From positions 115,634,680 to 115,698,679 of the forward strand of contig CP092863.1 in the NCBI GenBank assembly GCA_030710605.1: a stretch of 64,000 bases of DNA, in the 5' to 3' direction. Within the stretch, counting starts at the first letter, position 1, and every line of letters begins with the position of its first letter. Positions 19,471-31,636 of the stretch are shown here, piece by piece. The stretch is from Cordylochernes scorpioides. Lineage: Eukaryota; Arthropoda; Arachnida; Pseudoscorpiones; Chernetidae. The notes beneath the pieces were generated by a model. It made no database searches. It had not been told where the DNA came from and was given only the letters and a program-made list of their open reading frames with translations. The translations under genes were made by a program, and so were the position numbers.

Positions 19471-19857
19471 GTTCTGTATGCCAGGAAGGAGACAAAAGCC
19501 TCTATGATTTCTCCAGCCCGATATGTTCGGGCTCATTAAAGAGGAATCTAGGGATCCTGTCTAGCAGTTCGTTTTAGCTGTTGGCAAGTTTTGGAGCTGT
19601 TTCCGTAGGGGATGGAAAGATGGTGCTCCTGATTGTTCTAATTACTCTATAAATATGATTAAATTGTGATGAGAGAAGTGTTGAGTTGAGCGGTAGTGGA
19701 ACACAAAAGAGAGATAGAGATGGATGGTCAGGCATTCATATAGTTACAGCTAAAGTGGGCTCACAGCTCTGAGTGACATAGCGGCTACATCTTGCCCTAC
19801 TGTCCCATCAAACTGTATCAGAGTTTATATTTGGAATGTCCCAAAGAGATGGGTATC
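19471..19857. other. Spacer before the large LTR element
   Basis: No gene recognised. It ends in the TCAG copied by the LTR element insertion. Confidence 0.5.
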
Positions 19858-19861
19858 TCAG
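19858..19861. repeat. Target duplication TCAG, left
   Basis: TCAG precedes the 5' LTR and recurs at 31617-31620 after the 3' LTR. Confidence 0.85.
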
Positions 19862-20257
19862 TGTTGGGGCACGTTTTTGTAACCATACCCCAACAGAAGG
19901 CGTATGTATAATCAAATCAAATGGATACATGGCTTCCCTCCCACATAGACTTAAAGACCATTTTTTTGCCCAGAAACTTAGACACTTGGTGACACCAGAC
20001 TTCCATGCCGAAAGCTGATGCCTGGTAAAGAAGAAGACATCCAGAGACATCCGAGCTGAAAACTGTTGTTTCATATGTACATATATTCCCCTCACCAAAA
20101 ATTTAGGTAAAGGTGACCAAAAAAAAAAAAAAAATGGAGAAGGAAGATCTCTAAAGGACTGAACCTTATAAAATATCTTTCCCGAGAAAGGAAAGCGTTA
20201 TATTACAGTTCAAGTGAAAAGGGGCCTGTGTCGATTTATAGCTAAGACGGAGGGGGG

Positions 20258-20277
20258 CGATATATATATATCGTCCC
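20258..20277 (+). promoter_or_regulatory. TATA-like palindrome in the LTR
   Basis: CGATATATATATATCG lies in the middle of the LTR, is present in all three LTRs (a slightly changed copy at 30377), and is a candidate core promoter. Inference only. Confidence 0.4.
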
Positions 20278-20491
20278 GAGAAAAAGGGAGGATTTTATTT
20301 CAATCCATGTGGAGGGGAGGGGGCTGGGGTCTGAAATTTTACACTATCGCCGTAGGTGTTGCTCTTTTTAGATTTTTTTTGTTTTGGTAATACTATATGT
20401 TCTATTTTGATGGAAGAGGCCTGGAGTCTGAAATCTTACACTAGTGCCGTGGCTGTTTCTCTCTTTAGATTTTTTGTTTTGGTAATACTAT

Positions 20492-20710
20492 ATGTTCTAT
20501 TTTGATGAGGCCTGGGGCGTCTATGAAATTGATACTGGAGCCGTTGGCCATTTTGATTGGTGTTTCTTTCGGCGAATGAAAATGGAGAGAGAGATGAATA
20601 AAAGAAGGTTTTTTGCCAAAAGGCGAGAGATTCGATCGGAGCCGCTCAGTGAAAGGACAGTCTGCAGACAGGAGACCAAAACCTTTGCCGGCACTTTCGA
20701 GAAAAGGTAA
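20492..20710 (+). CDS. 72-codon ORF in the LTR, ending at a splice-donor-like site
   Basis: ATG to TAA, 72 codons, rich in Arg and Lys (RRMKMEREMNKRRFFAKRRE). The same frame is intact in the 3' LTR (30617-30835) but broken in the left element. Its TAA lies within AAAAG|GTAAG, so in a spliced RNA the frame would continue into a downstream exon. No similarity recognised. It may be a short upstream exon, or chance. Confidence 0.3.
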   Translation: MFYFDEAWGVYEIDTGAVGHFDWCFFRRMKMEREMNKRRFFAKRREIRSEPLSERTVCRQETKTFAGTFEKR

Positions 20711-20711
20711 G
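20702..20711 (+). promoter_or_regulatory. Candidate 5' splice site in the LTR
   Basis: AAAAGGTAAG matches the donor consensus (AG|GTAAG). The left copy keeps GAGAAGGTAAGC at the same place despite surrounding changes. An intron from here could remove the 3.4 kb leader. No acceptor was identified. Confidence 0.35.
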
Positions 20712-21493
20712 CCATTTGTCATTATGACTTAGCGCCTTCCCCCCCCCCTTTTGTGTAGTAGCCAACCTAGATTTCGCATGGGCCCTAAAGGGCTATAAAG
20801 TAACTTCAGGTCACCTCTATCTAAATTTTACCATGTAAATAGCATATCTCGTCAGTATAGACATGTTCCCAAATTTTAAGATATTTAAATAAATATCTAG
20901 AGAAATTTTCTTGTTTCCTCTGTTACCTATTTCATACATAATTTGCCTTATGGTGCTATTCCCACTGTTTAAATGAAATGTTGTATGTTTCTTACCTATT
21001 TGAAGGGAATGTTACTAATAATCAAGTCTCCCATAAATTGCAGGCCACATACATTGCCGCGAGTGTCTGTGTTTCAGTGTTTTATAGATTGCCCAATTTA
21101 ATAACGATTTCATGGGTTGTCTGATGAAATTGTATAATAGTGTCGCGGCTGTTTCCATCTTTAGACCATTGTTCTGACAATATTATATGCTCAATCCTTG
21201 CTTTAGCTCAACTCTTAATCAATTACAGAGTTTTTCCCCCCTTTTCTTTTTTATTTATTTTATTTATCCTGTTTGCACAAATTGCATTACATGTGATGAT
21301 GTAAAGACATATGCCGATAGTGCATCACTGACAGCTGTGCTGCTATTATACAACATTAAGGTCTTGCTGCGGGTTATATACATGGGGTTGTTGGCCTAAA
21401 TTGCTATATATTTATATACTTAAGTAAGGAAACTTTAATAAGTCAAATCGTGTATCCTCCCTTTTCAACTATCCAAAACCGGGAACCCATCAA

Positions 21494-21517
21494 TGTCGCC
21501 CGCCGCGGGGCTCGAAT
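21494..21517 (+). other. Primer-binding site, tRNA-Lys type (right copy)
   Basis: TGTCGCCCGCCGCGGGGCTC then GAAT, one base after the LTR end, identical to the left copy. The 3'-terminal TGG expected for pairing with CCA is TGT in both, so the change is ancestral to the family members seen here. Confidence 0.7.
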
Positions 21518-21829
21518 TTAGTATATGTTTCATCCCCTATACTTTAGAAATATATACCTAATGAAAAGCCATACTATTTTTAAGTATTGGTGAAGTAGTC
21601 CACGCATCCTGAGATTAACAGTCTATTATAAATCGTGAATTTTAATTTATGCTTTCCGTTTCACTGGCATTTTATCAGGCAATGAAAGTTATGTTGAGGC
21701 GGTGTATACCGCATCTCTCGCCGCTGTCTTTTACGATTCACATTGTTTGTGGCAAAACCTTAATATTATCATTGATTTCTGATATCAAAGTAAAACGTCT
21801 ATGGGGATGAATATCTTTTATTCTGGTCT

Positions 21830-21868
21830 TCTCGAGCTTTCGAGCTTGTCCGCCCTTCTACAGGAGAA
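21830..21868 (-). ncRNA. Hammerhead-like motif of the captured Penelope-like relic (right)
   Basis: The minus strand shows CCTGTAGAAGGGCGGACAAG then CTCGAAAGC, identical to 4940-4978. Confidence 0.45.
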
Positions 21869-22184
21869 ACATATACAATATATCAAGAAAATATAACGTC
21901 GCCTGATGCTAAAACTATTATGATTCTATGTACATATATATATATACATTAGAAAGTTTTGCATATTATTTGTTTTCTTAAGACATATTTTTTTTTATTA
22001 AGGTATTACACATATTCTACTATTGTTTGCTATATTCTATGAATTATCTTATAGGTTAGAAATTCTATTATTTAAGTAGTTTTATAATAGTTATTGGCTA
22101 TTACATATAAGTTACTTATATTATTGTTGATATTATTAGCTGGTACTAGGATATATTGTGTTATATGTTTCGGGCAAATCTATT

Positions 22185-22458
22185 TTCTATTAATGCTATT
22201 GTGTTTTCTGAATAATAGAAAATCAATTATAAGCCTTTGATATTTGCTGTTTATGTTATTGTAATGTATTCTAGGTTCTCCTAATGCGAAAGTGTGACCT
22301 GTTCCTTTGCAGTATTGGAAAATTAGAGACCTATTGTCTTGATTAATAACGTTGCGTCTATGTTCATATATTCTATTGCTGACTCTCCTTCCTGTCTCCC
22401 CTGCGTATTACTTGGCAGCTGTTACACTCTACGGAATATATTGCCTTTTATTCTCTGT
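22185..22458 (-). pseudogene. Penelope-like GIY-YIG endonuclease relic in the leader (right copy)
   Basis: Inverted counterpart of 4358-4628. The minus strand encodes the same GETGRR...EHRR and YQRLIIDFL segments with stops. Lies antisense to the LTR element. Confidence 0.8.
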
Positions 22459-24061
22459 TTTGGTTAGTGGGTTTTATGATAGTAGGATTATTTTAGATAG
22501 CGGACTTTTATGGTGGAGCCTATGTTAGGGGAATTACAGTAATACGTTTGGATGCCAGAGTTTCTTAAGTAGTTGGCTATTGTTATAGATGTTTGTGAGT
22601 ATGGAATGTAACATATCGCCCTATAGATATTTTGTGGAAATGTTGTAATATAAAGATGGTTTGGTATCCTGCTTGCTGGACATTATTTATAATGTTCTGT
22701 GTCTCAATCATTTTGAATTCTGTTGCGAGCACCATTGATTACAATTTCTTTATTTTACTTTCTCAAATTATTATATACAGTATGAGAAATGAGGTTGGAT
22801 TTCCCATGGTTCAAATTTAGAACGGTGATCAGTGTTTTACAGTAGTCTACTGAAATGACTTAGCATTTTTTTTTTTTCATCATAGCTCTGATATAATTTT
22901 CTCACAGCAGAGGTGAGTTCTGATAATTATTGCTGGATACAAATATCTTAACTTCATTTTAATAGCGCTTTCTATCAAATCATACTAGCCTGTGCATCCA
23001 GATATATGAGCCTTAAGGTGAAAATAGAATTGAAGATCCAGTTAGCGTACCCGTGAAGAGAGAAATTTGATCACCATAAAAAGACGCGTCAGGCAACCGA
23101 CTTTTTTCTTTTTCTCATGATGCCTCCAACTGCATATGATCTTAAATATCCTGTATACACTCTGACAAGGGAAGGTTATCCTGAATTGACAAATGTATAA
23201 TTTTTGTCTTTAGTAGAGATTTCCAAGATTCTATTTCTGAAACATTTTTTTTGGATGAAGACAAATAAAACCATCTTGATAGTATTGAATTTTACAGTAA
23301 ATATTTGCCAGCAGAAGGCATGATGAGATTACATGAAATTTAAACCAGTTATATGCTTAGTATGTTTCTTCAGTTGTAATTTGACACAGTCATCAAATGA
23401 AGAAATGGGCAGTACGCCATATCTTGATGCTGGACACTTCTGTGTCAGGAAGGTGTAGTTAGTCTGTTTAATGAGAATTTCAATAATTATCGAAATTTAG
23501 CAGATTATCATTGGGGATTTGAACAACTGTCTTGAAAAATTTTGAACAGCCTGAGTAGATAAAGGAATCCTGGAGTTAGAGTGGAGAATTAGTAGTACAG
23601 ACTGACCACTCGACGCAGATAACTCTAGGGAACAATTATTGTGTTAATCCGCCGTAGACAAGAAGAACATTGATTCTCAGGATACTCGATAGGCAGAATT
23701 TTGAGAATTGATAAGGTCATGGTTAAAGTTTACACAGGCATGTGGGAGTAAAGACAGTGATTTAAAGAGGCAGCCTTGTGTCTTAAATACTTTCAGTGGA
23801 AGCAGATGCCACTGCAAATATTCAGGTCTAATAATTTCCAAATTTGAAGTCATGCATGACGGGTTAGCACGGGATTGACGCCTGAACTGGCTTTCACTGG
23901 GATTAATCGAGCTTGCGAAAGAACTAGAAGAAGTGTGACATGTCACGCCACTGTACTAAATTAATAATTGAGAAGATTTATGTTGAGCCAACTGAAATTA
24001 GTAAAGAATTAAGAGATTAAGGTCTTATTCTTTGAGTTTTACACTAATTTCAATTACGCGA

Positions 24062-24334
24062 TATGGACGGCATTATAAGTTGGGTGGAAATGATTCGGCC
24101 GCAATGGGATGGTCTCCTGGAGGTGGTACGATCAAATACTTACTTATTGAATGCCGGGCGGGATCGCATAAAGCATTAAACGACATCAAGAAATGCTTAA
24201 AGAAACACCCTAGAAGATTGGGGATCGACAAAATGACGACATGGAAATTGCTCAACATTGTACATTGGCAGCAAAATGATATCTTGCTATTGTATGGACG
24301 ACCACTCCTTCCTGAAATGTGCAGCGGATGTTAG
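24062..24334 (+). pseudogene. Leader ORF, frameshifted copy
   Basis: Same as the 90-codon ORF at 2478-2750, but one G is missing after ATAAGTTGGGT, so the ATG-led frame breaks at codon 8. The remaining 82 codons keep their frame to the same TAG. Confidence 0.4.
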
Positions 24335-24925
24335 TCCCAGAATTAGGTCCTTTGAGGCGACACTTTCCTTTGCAGATGACATAAAGACGCATGACAAAAC
24401 AGCACATGAGCATTTAAACTAGCTTCAATTCCTGCCATTAATTAATTTAGTTGACCAATAGCTATAGAACCGCTGGAGACCTCCATACCCTGTGTGAATA
24501 TTTTAGTGAGAAATGAGCGATTCAATTCTATGAGCCATGAGGTATCCTGTAAGATCAGAGATGTACCCCATTCAATTTTTTTTAATAATAGCCAGTGCGA
24601 GATATTTCCAGGATTTTTTTTTTCTAACTGTCATATAATTCGAAAACTAGAAAACTACACCATTTAATACAGTTCACGTTTAGCACCCATGTGGACTCAA
24701 TATGACCATTGAATAAAAAAATCGAAGACTAATGAGCGAGCCAACCTAAAGAGAACGAGTTTAATAGGCTTACAATCAATAGTTGAAGCAAACTATTCGC
24801 ACAAATTTGTTATGTTCTCTCTCTAAATGATCTATGACATTATAGGTTTTCTTAACAAGGTAACTACCCCGCCGAGTGTATATGGAGTTATAAAGCTTAA
24901 GGGTCATAGGCTGTTGGAATAGAGT

Positions 24926-27900
24926 AGTTCAAAATTAAGAGTGATAATAGATCGGGATCCAGATCCCGATGACGGGTTTCAGGGAAATACCAGAGGGATG
25001 AAAAGGTAGTGAAATGTGTTAAAAACGATGGAAGAGAGGTGATGAAAGAGGTGTTGAAAGTGATGAAAAGGCGATGAAATATGATGAAAGAGGCGCTGAA
25101 CTGTGTTATAAGGTGATGAATAAGAGATGAAATGTGTTGAAAGCGTTGAAGAGAGATGTGATGGAAGTAAGTTGAAAGGCGTCGAGGATGATGAAGGATG
25201 ATGAAAGAGTGAGAAAGCGTTGAATGTTGATGAGAGAGAGATAGAAAGATGCAGAAAGATGTTGAAAGAGAAAGTATTGAAAAAAGTTGGATAAAGAGTT
25301 TTGTAAATAGTAGATAAAGATTGATGGAAGAAAGTACATTTAATGTATAAAGCGTAGCTGTCGACCGCAATATCGCCTCGATAGAACTATCCCTTTTAAA
25401 ATAAGACATATTATGCACTGGGGGTTTGTGTAAGCTGATTTACGGCAACAGTATACACTATTTAATATAGATAGGTCTTTATTAATTACAATATTAGGTT
25501 ATACAGTATATTAAATAGCAAATATGTCTTAGTGTTATGGTGAACTTTAAACAGTTTGCAGTTTTTTTTTTTAACATGTGTTCTAGTGCTAAGTGTTGAA
25601 AGGAGCTTTAACACCATGTTTCAGGGTTTGTGTGTTATTTGTCTCAACCTTGTCTTTGTGCAGAATACCGTCTCACAACCTTACTGTAGTGTTTGTTGCC
25701 ATCTTTAAAGATCTTCACAATTTGTTTTAATATTAGTGTGTCATTTAGAGAAAATTGTCACAACCTTATCCTTGTATAGAACACCGTTTTTACACCGTTT
25801 TATTTAATAAGTTATATGAGAGATTTTAGATATAGTATAAGAGTTACTATTTACATGAGCCAAATCGACCCAACAGTTAGAGCAAGAGGGGGGAACTCAG
25901 ATATTTCCTCCTTTCACGTGACGCGACTGTTCACCCCGACCGGTCGTGCCAGATAAGAGGGAATACCAGGAAACTCTGTCCTCCTGACATCGCTCCCTCA
26001 ACATGAGGAACGTCATCCCGCTGCTTACTAGTCGGTCACAAGACCTTAGGCAGTCTGTTCTTGCACTTCGGGTTTGTGATAGGGCTCCATGCTCGCTACA
26101 AGGACGACATCTTGGGTTTTCGTGTTCTCCTAGTGTAGAATTGGCTCAGCCTCATTTTTAGTATAGTATATAATTAAGAGTCGCCTCACAACCTTGTTTT
26201 AATATGACACACCGTTATGAAGAGCTTGTACAACCTGTCAGGATATGATTTAGGAAAATTTTAGTTTCTTTTTATTGTTATGTTACAATTTTATCCAACA
26301 ATAGAACCAGAGCGAACTCAGAAGTAATGAGACGAGGGGAGTTGACAGAGTTAGTGTGAACAGTTTAACTTTACGCAGGTCTACAAGGGTGAAAAGGCCC
26401 CCACAGTGTAAATTCTGCTTAGACTGTCGCCACTAACTAGGATTTTGGAGTGTGTACGGAGAATCAGCTCGATAGAATGAGAAGTTTAGAGATTTCAACC
26501 TTTTTTTTTTTTCATTTAAAACCTTTTTTTTTTTTTTAAATAGAACTTCATTAGGATTCCTTTTTTTTTTATATACAAACTATTTCTTGTTAAAACCCGA
26601 GTTTCAAAGACCAATGAGAATAATGTATACCATTGTGAATTAACTATTTAGTGTAAATCTGAAATTTTAGTTATTATCAGGAGTAATAGGTGAAGGAAGG
26701 TGTAGGAAATCACAACTTAAAGGGGGGCTATGTCTAAAACAACGAACCTAATAGGCATCCTATGGCTTGTGTTGGGTAATTCAGAAACCCTATAATCCCT
26801 GGCCTTCAGGTAGTAGCTTTGAAATAGGTTTCTAATGAGGACATGAAAGGTCAATCTCTCAGAGTAAAGTTGTGAAGTATAGGGACCCTAAGCCAGGGGT
26901 AGAAGTTAGGTAGACCCAGACTGTAGTTGATCCTTGGAAAGCACTTGAGAATGTTAGAGTTGGGTAGTGAATCATAAACCCTATAAATCCATCTTTCAAT
27001 AGAGTGTTGAGGTCGGACTACTGCAAAGGGGACAGACGCAAGATGAAGTAGGAAGAAAGTGACTTCACCCACGGTGGCTAGGGGAGTGACTCAATTCCGC
27101 TTTTATGAGGTGTCACGTTTAATGGTCCTTTATTCGCCATTATAATTTGTGTGTGTCTTTATAGAATTGTCGTGAATAGTCACTTAGTGTCAAAGCAAGG
27201 GCAGTTTTTGAAATTACATTTTTTTAGGTAGGTTAGCTTTCAGATTATTTAGAATTGTTAACCATTTTATTAACAATCATTTATCGAGTATAAAGTATTA
27301 GTATATATAGAGCTTGTACAGAGGCATTTTCTTTTGAGTAACCTAGGGCTTTAGTTCCCAATTTGTTTTAATTTTATTATTTATTTGATTTCACATTTAG
27401 TCCTGGAGATTAGTAATAGTTAGAGTAAATGTTAACATTGACGATTGAAGTGCTTTGGCTTTTATAGTAGTTTCTAGCTTTAGTTTATGTGCAAGATGCG
27501 AATGAAATTGAATGAATGGGAAATCTTAGTGAATGTGTCCAAGGATAGAAACAATTATACTGTTAGACCAAAGGCATATTAGAATAGTGTAGGGAATTAA
27601 TAGGTTCGATTTTTAATTTTGATTTCATTATTTGTTAGGATCGGAAGCCTCACAGGACAACTACAACTCTATCTAGTTAGAAAATATTCGCTCCCTTTTG
27701 TTAGGTCCCTCGTTAGGGGGTATAATTTCCCTTTGATTTTCTTTTATCTTAGTTTAGCTTGAATTCTAAGGATTGTGGATAAATGATCCCTATCCCGACC
27801 CTCAGACTTGGAGATAGTGGGAGGCAGGGATCAAGCCGACAGCCCACTCACCTCCTCCTCGCAAGAGGAAGCGAAGAGGTATAGATTGAATTTTATGCAG

Positions 27901-29969
27901 GATGGGGGATTTGTTTTAGCCATGCCGTATAGCCTGGGGTATAACGGCGCGACCTTGGGTAACCGATCTGACACCGTAGTTTCGACGCTTTTAGCGTGGC
28001 TGGAGCGAGGGTATTCCAGACGGGAGGTCCTGTAAGATTGGCAAGTAGGCAGAGATTGCCCAGTTATTCTAGACGAAGTGTTTCCGTCTATTGAATTTTT
28101 TTGGTACCAGTTTGATCCCCCATAGCTAGCGGAAGTTTCTTCTAATAAAGGATTCGCCCTGCCATACGTTTTGTTGGAATGAATTCGAGCATAAGACCGA
28201 TTCGAGAGGCAGAATAAGTAATTATTAGGACCTTCAACGAGTTTAGACTCGTTCCATGTTAGGATAAGATTTTAAAGTATTAGTTAACTATAATGACCGC
28301 GAACGAGACGCCAGAACGAGCCAATGAGTCAAAGTTTTAGAAGTGTTGTATGGAGGACAGTAGAATTAAGAGCAGTTATACAGGAAGTAGAATCCTGAAG
28401 GAATTTGTAAAAGGAACCAAAATTTAAGATTGATAAAATTCAAACTTATAAGATGTAGATTTATAGGATTCAAGTCAATGAATAGAGAGTATATTAGTAG
28501 ATGAAAGTAATATGAATTTCTTGGAAGGGGGAGGTAGCTGAACTGTACACACCCCAGAGGCAAGGTAAACGGAGCCACAAACAAAATAGTAGAAATTGAT
28601 TAGTCGCTCTGCCAAAACAGAAAAGAAATTCTCTTCATACGGTTGTCACCCTAGATTTAAATGGACTGTGTAGTTTAATAGAGGTCTGGGCTATGCTCCA
28701 TTTGACCAAGATTCTAAATGACGTTCCCATCTGGGTTGAGAGAGTATTGTAATTTGAGGAATCTAACACACAAGAGAGAACCCACCCTCCAGTAGGATCG
28801 GGATAGACGAATATTACCCAGTGACCAACTCGTGATTCCAGACTGGATAAGATTGAAACTTAACTGAGATACTAAACCTTGAACCTTCAGCGCACAAATA
28901 TATATTATGTTTACATTTTCTTTTTCAATATGTTATTATTTTTATATCATATATATTATATTATAGTCATATACTATTCATTTCAACAATTTTATTTTGA
29001 CATTCATGATATTAATATTTATATTAAATATTTAATTATATATATTTTGTCACCATATATAATCTTGTAGTAGTTTTCTTTTGTCATCTATCATGGGATG
29101 ATTTTTATCACTTATATCTTAACATATTTAATCACTATCTACATGATATGTTTTACTTCAATATATATGTTATACTCATCATATAACATGGAAGGATTCA
29201 TTTTATCATTACATATTTCGTGCCTTATTTAATGATTACTTACACAATTCGTTCTCTGTAATTTTTTATTTAGCAAAAGTCATCATGTCATAGGCTAATC
29301 ATTATATACCAAGATATTTCTTTCAGCTAACTATAATTATCCTTTCCTTTGATTGTATATATATATAACTATACCACACGAATGTCTTGATTGGCACGAA
29401 AATAAAGATGCTGGCATGTTTTAGGAGTTGGACTAGTCAGTTATTTCTAAACGACTTCTTGGCGCCCAATTTTTTATATATAATATGTAATAGGGAAATG
29501 TCCTAACTGTATTGTTAGCAGAAAGAAGGTAGCAATGAATCCAGCACCCCAAGAGGCAAGGATGGGGTTGAAAGGACTTACCACAAGGAAGGCCTACTCC
29601 TCAAGGCCAAAGAAGAAAGTGGAAGGGTGGTATATATACCCATGAATGGTAAGACAGATGACCTTGCTTACTTCCATACATATGATATGACTGTCCCCCA
29701 TGACCTATGTTGATAACAGTGTGCTGACAGAATAATAACACATAAAAACCCCTTTGCCAGGATGCACAATGCCCACTAATGTTCGGAATAATAAACATCT
29801 AGAATAGCATACCATCATTTTGATTAGCCTTATCTTCCCTATAGGTTTCGGTACACCTGGCTTCACCTAGTAATGGAAAATGCATTGTGCTAGAAATGGG
29901 CCTGCTTTCATAGTAACTGATGAAAGGCAGATGAATAATGAATAGCACAAACGCATTTGTCCATTACTT
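24926..29969 (+). other. 5 kb apparently non-coding interior of the complete LTR element
   Basis: 24950-25340 is purine-rich with degenerate GATGAAA repeats. 25560-26260 has several diverged CACAACCTTG...ACACCGT blocks, perhaps old tandem repeats. 27640-28060 is less AT-rich and holds a 75-codon ORF (27808-28035, not recognised). 28885-29470 is extremely AT-rich. No reverse transcriptase, integrase, protease or zinc-knuckle pattern was found on either strand. Confidence 0.6.
27808..28035 (+). CDS. Hypothetical 75-codon ORF in the non-coding interior
   Basis: ATG to TAA, MEIVGGRDQADSPLTSS... then LGYNGATLGNRSDTVVSTLL. It coincides with the least AT-rich part of the interior. No family recognised. 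It could be a remnant of a lost gene or chance. Confidence 0.2.
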   Translation: MEIVGGRDQADSPLTSSSQEEAKRYRLNFMQDGGFVLAMPYSLGYNGATLGNRSDTVVSTLLAWLERGYSRREVL

Positions 29970-29983
29970 GGCAGGAGGAGGAT
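29970..29983 (+). other. Polypurine tract of the complete LTR element
   Basis: GGCAGGAGGAGGAT lies directly before the 3' LTR. Confidence 0.75.
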
Positions 29984-31616
29984 TGTTGGGGCACGTTTTT
30001 GTAACCATACCCCAACAGAAGGCGTATGTATAATCAAATCAAATGGATACATGGCTTCCCTCCCACATAGACTTACAGACCATTTTTTTGCCCAGAAACT
30101 TAGACACTTGGTGACACCAGACTTCCATGCCGAAAGCTGATGCCTGGTAAAGAAGAAGACATCCAGAGACATCCGAGCTGGAAACTGTTGTTTCATATGT
30201 ACATATATTCCCCTCACCAAAAATTTAGGTAAAGGTGACCAAAAAAAAAAATGGAGAAGGAAGATCTCTAAAGGACTGAACCTTATAAAATATCTTTCCC
30301 GAGAAAGGAAAGCGTTATATTACAGTTCAAGTGAAAAAGGGCCTGTGTCGATTTATAGCTAAGACGGAGGGGGGGCGATATATATATATTGTCCCGAGAA
30401 AAAGGGAGGATGGTTTTTCAATCCATGTGGAAGGGGGGGGGGGGGGGGCTGGCGTCTGAAATTTTACACTATCGCCGTAGCTGTTGCTCTCTTTAGATTT
30501 TTTTTGTTTTGGTAATACTATATGTTCTATTTTGATGGAAGAGGCCTGGAGTCTGAAATCTTACACTAGTGCCGTGGCTGTTTCTCTCTTTAGATTTTTT
30601 GTTTTGGTAATACTATATGTTCTATTTTGATGAGGCCTGGGGCGTCTATGAAATTGATACTGGAGCCGTTGGCCATTTTGATTGGTGTTTCTTTCGGCGA
30701 ATGAAAATGGAGAGAGAGATGAATAAAAGAAGGTTTTTTGCCAAAAGGCGAGAGATTCGATCGGAGCCGCTCAGTGAAAGGACAGTCTGCAGACAGGAGA
30801 CCAAAACCTTTGCCGGCACTTTCGAGAAAAGGTAAGCCATTTGTCATTATGACTTAGCGCCTTCCCCCCCCCTTTTGTGTAGTAGCCAACCTAGATTTCG
30901 CATGGGCCCTAAAGGGCTATAAAGTAACTTCAGGTCACCTCTATCTAAATTTTACCATGTAAATAGCATATCTCGTCAGTATAGACATGTTCCCAAATTT
31001 TAAGATATTTAAATAAATATCTAGAGAAATTTTCTTGTTTCCTCTGTTACCTATTTCATACATAATTTGCCTTATGGTGCTATTCCCACTGTTTAAATGA
31101 AATGTTGTATGTTTCTTACCTATTTGAAGGGAATGTTACTAATAATCAAGTCTCCCATAAATTGCAGGCCACATACATTGCCGCGAGTGTCTGTGTTTCA
31201 GTGTTTTATAGATTGCCCAATTTAATAACGATTTCATGGGTTGTCTGATGAAATTGTATAATAGTGTCGCGGCTGTTTCCATCTTTAGACCATTGTTCTG
31301 ACAATATTATATGCTCAATCCTTGCTTTAGCTCAACTCTTAATCAATTACAGAGTTTTTCCCCCCTTTTCTTTTTTATTTATTTTATTTATCCTGTTTGC
31401 ACAAATTGCATTACATGTGATGATGTAAAGACATATGCCGATAGTGCATCACTGACAGCTGTGCTGCTATTATACAACATTAAGGTCTTGCTGCGGGTTA
31501 TATACATGGGGTTGTTGGCCTAAATTGCTATATATTTATATACTTAAGTAAGGAAACTTTAATAAGTCAAATCGTGTATCCTCCCTTTTCAACTATCCAA
31601 AACCGGGAACCCATCA
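29984..31616 (+). repeat. 3' LTR of the complete element (1633 bp)
   Basis: TGTTGGGGCACG...GGGAACCCATCA, followed by TCAG. Nearly identical to 19862-21492, with differences mainly in a poly-G run near 30430. This indicates recent insertion. Confidence 0.95.
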
Positions 31617-31620
31617 TCAG
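31617..31620. repeat. Target duplication TCAG, right
   Basis: Second copy of the 4-bp duplication. Confidence 0.85.
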
Positions 31621-31636
31621 TCCTACAGAAAGTTCT

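Larger units (their letters stand above)
19862..21492 (+). repeat. 5' LTR of the complete element (1631 bp)
   Basis: Begins TGTTGGGGCACG and ends GGGAACCCATCA. It matches 29984-31616 with only scattered differences (mainly homopolymer length). Contains a TATA-rich palindrome, an 80-bp partial duplication (two TACTATATGTTCTATTTTGA blocks near 20395 and 20485) and a splice-donor-like site. Confidence 0.95.
21493..24925 (+). repeat. Leader shared with the coding copy (1881-5313, inverted)
   Basis: Collinear with the left leader from the primer site to GGTCATAGGCTGTTGGAATA near 24905-24925, where the two diverge abruptly. Contains the antisense Penelope-like relic and the broken version of the 90-codon ORF. 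Confidence 0.9.
19862..31616 (+). mobile_element. Complete 11.8 kb LTR element without recognisable gag-pol (right copy)
   Basis: Two nearly identical 1.63 kb LTRs, a 4-bp target duplication, a tRNA-Lys-type primer site and a purine-rich tract before the 3' LTR show a complete retrotransposition product. The first 3.4 kb of internal sequence equals the leader of the coding copy at 1-7089. The remaining 5 kb has no frame resembling gag, protease, reverse transcriptase or integrase. It therefore resembles a LARD-type non-autonomous element that borrows proteins from the coding family. I could not compare it with the unseen 3' part of the coding element. Confidence 0.9.

Noticed and set aside
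21187-21399. 70-codon ORF repeated in the LTRs (also 5406-5621 and 31311-31523)
   Set aside because: It persists only because the LTRs are nearly identical, is rich in Phe/Ile from AT-rich DNA and shows no protein-like features.
1881-24925. A giant inverted repeat or fold-back DNA transposon spanning about 23 kb
   Set aside because: The arms are LTR plus leader of two separate LTR elements, and the right one has its own 3' LTR and TCAG target duplication. Chance opposite insertion explains the inversion.
24897-25418. 173-codon minus-strand ORF
   Set aside because: Low-complexity Ser/Phe/His translation of the degenerate GATGAAA repeat on the other strand.
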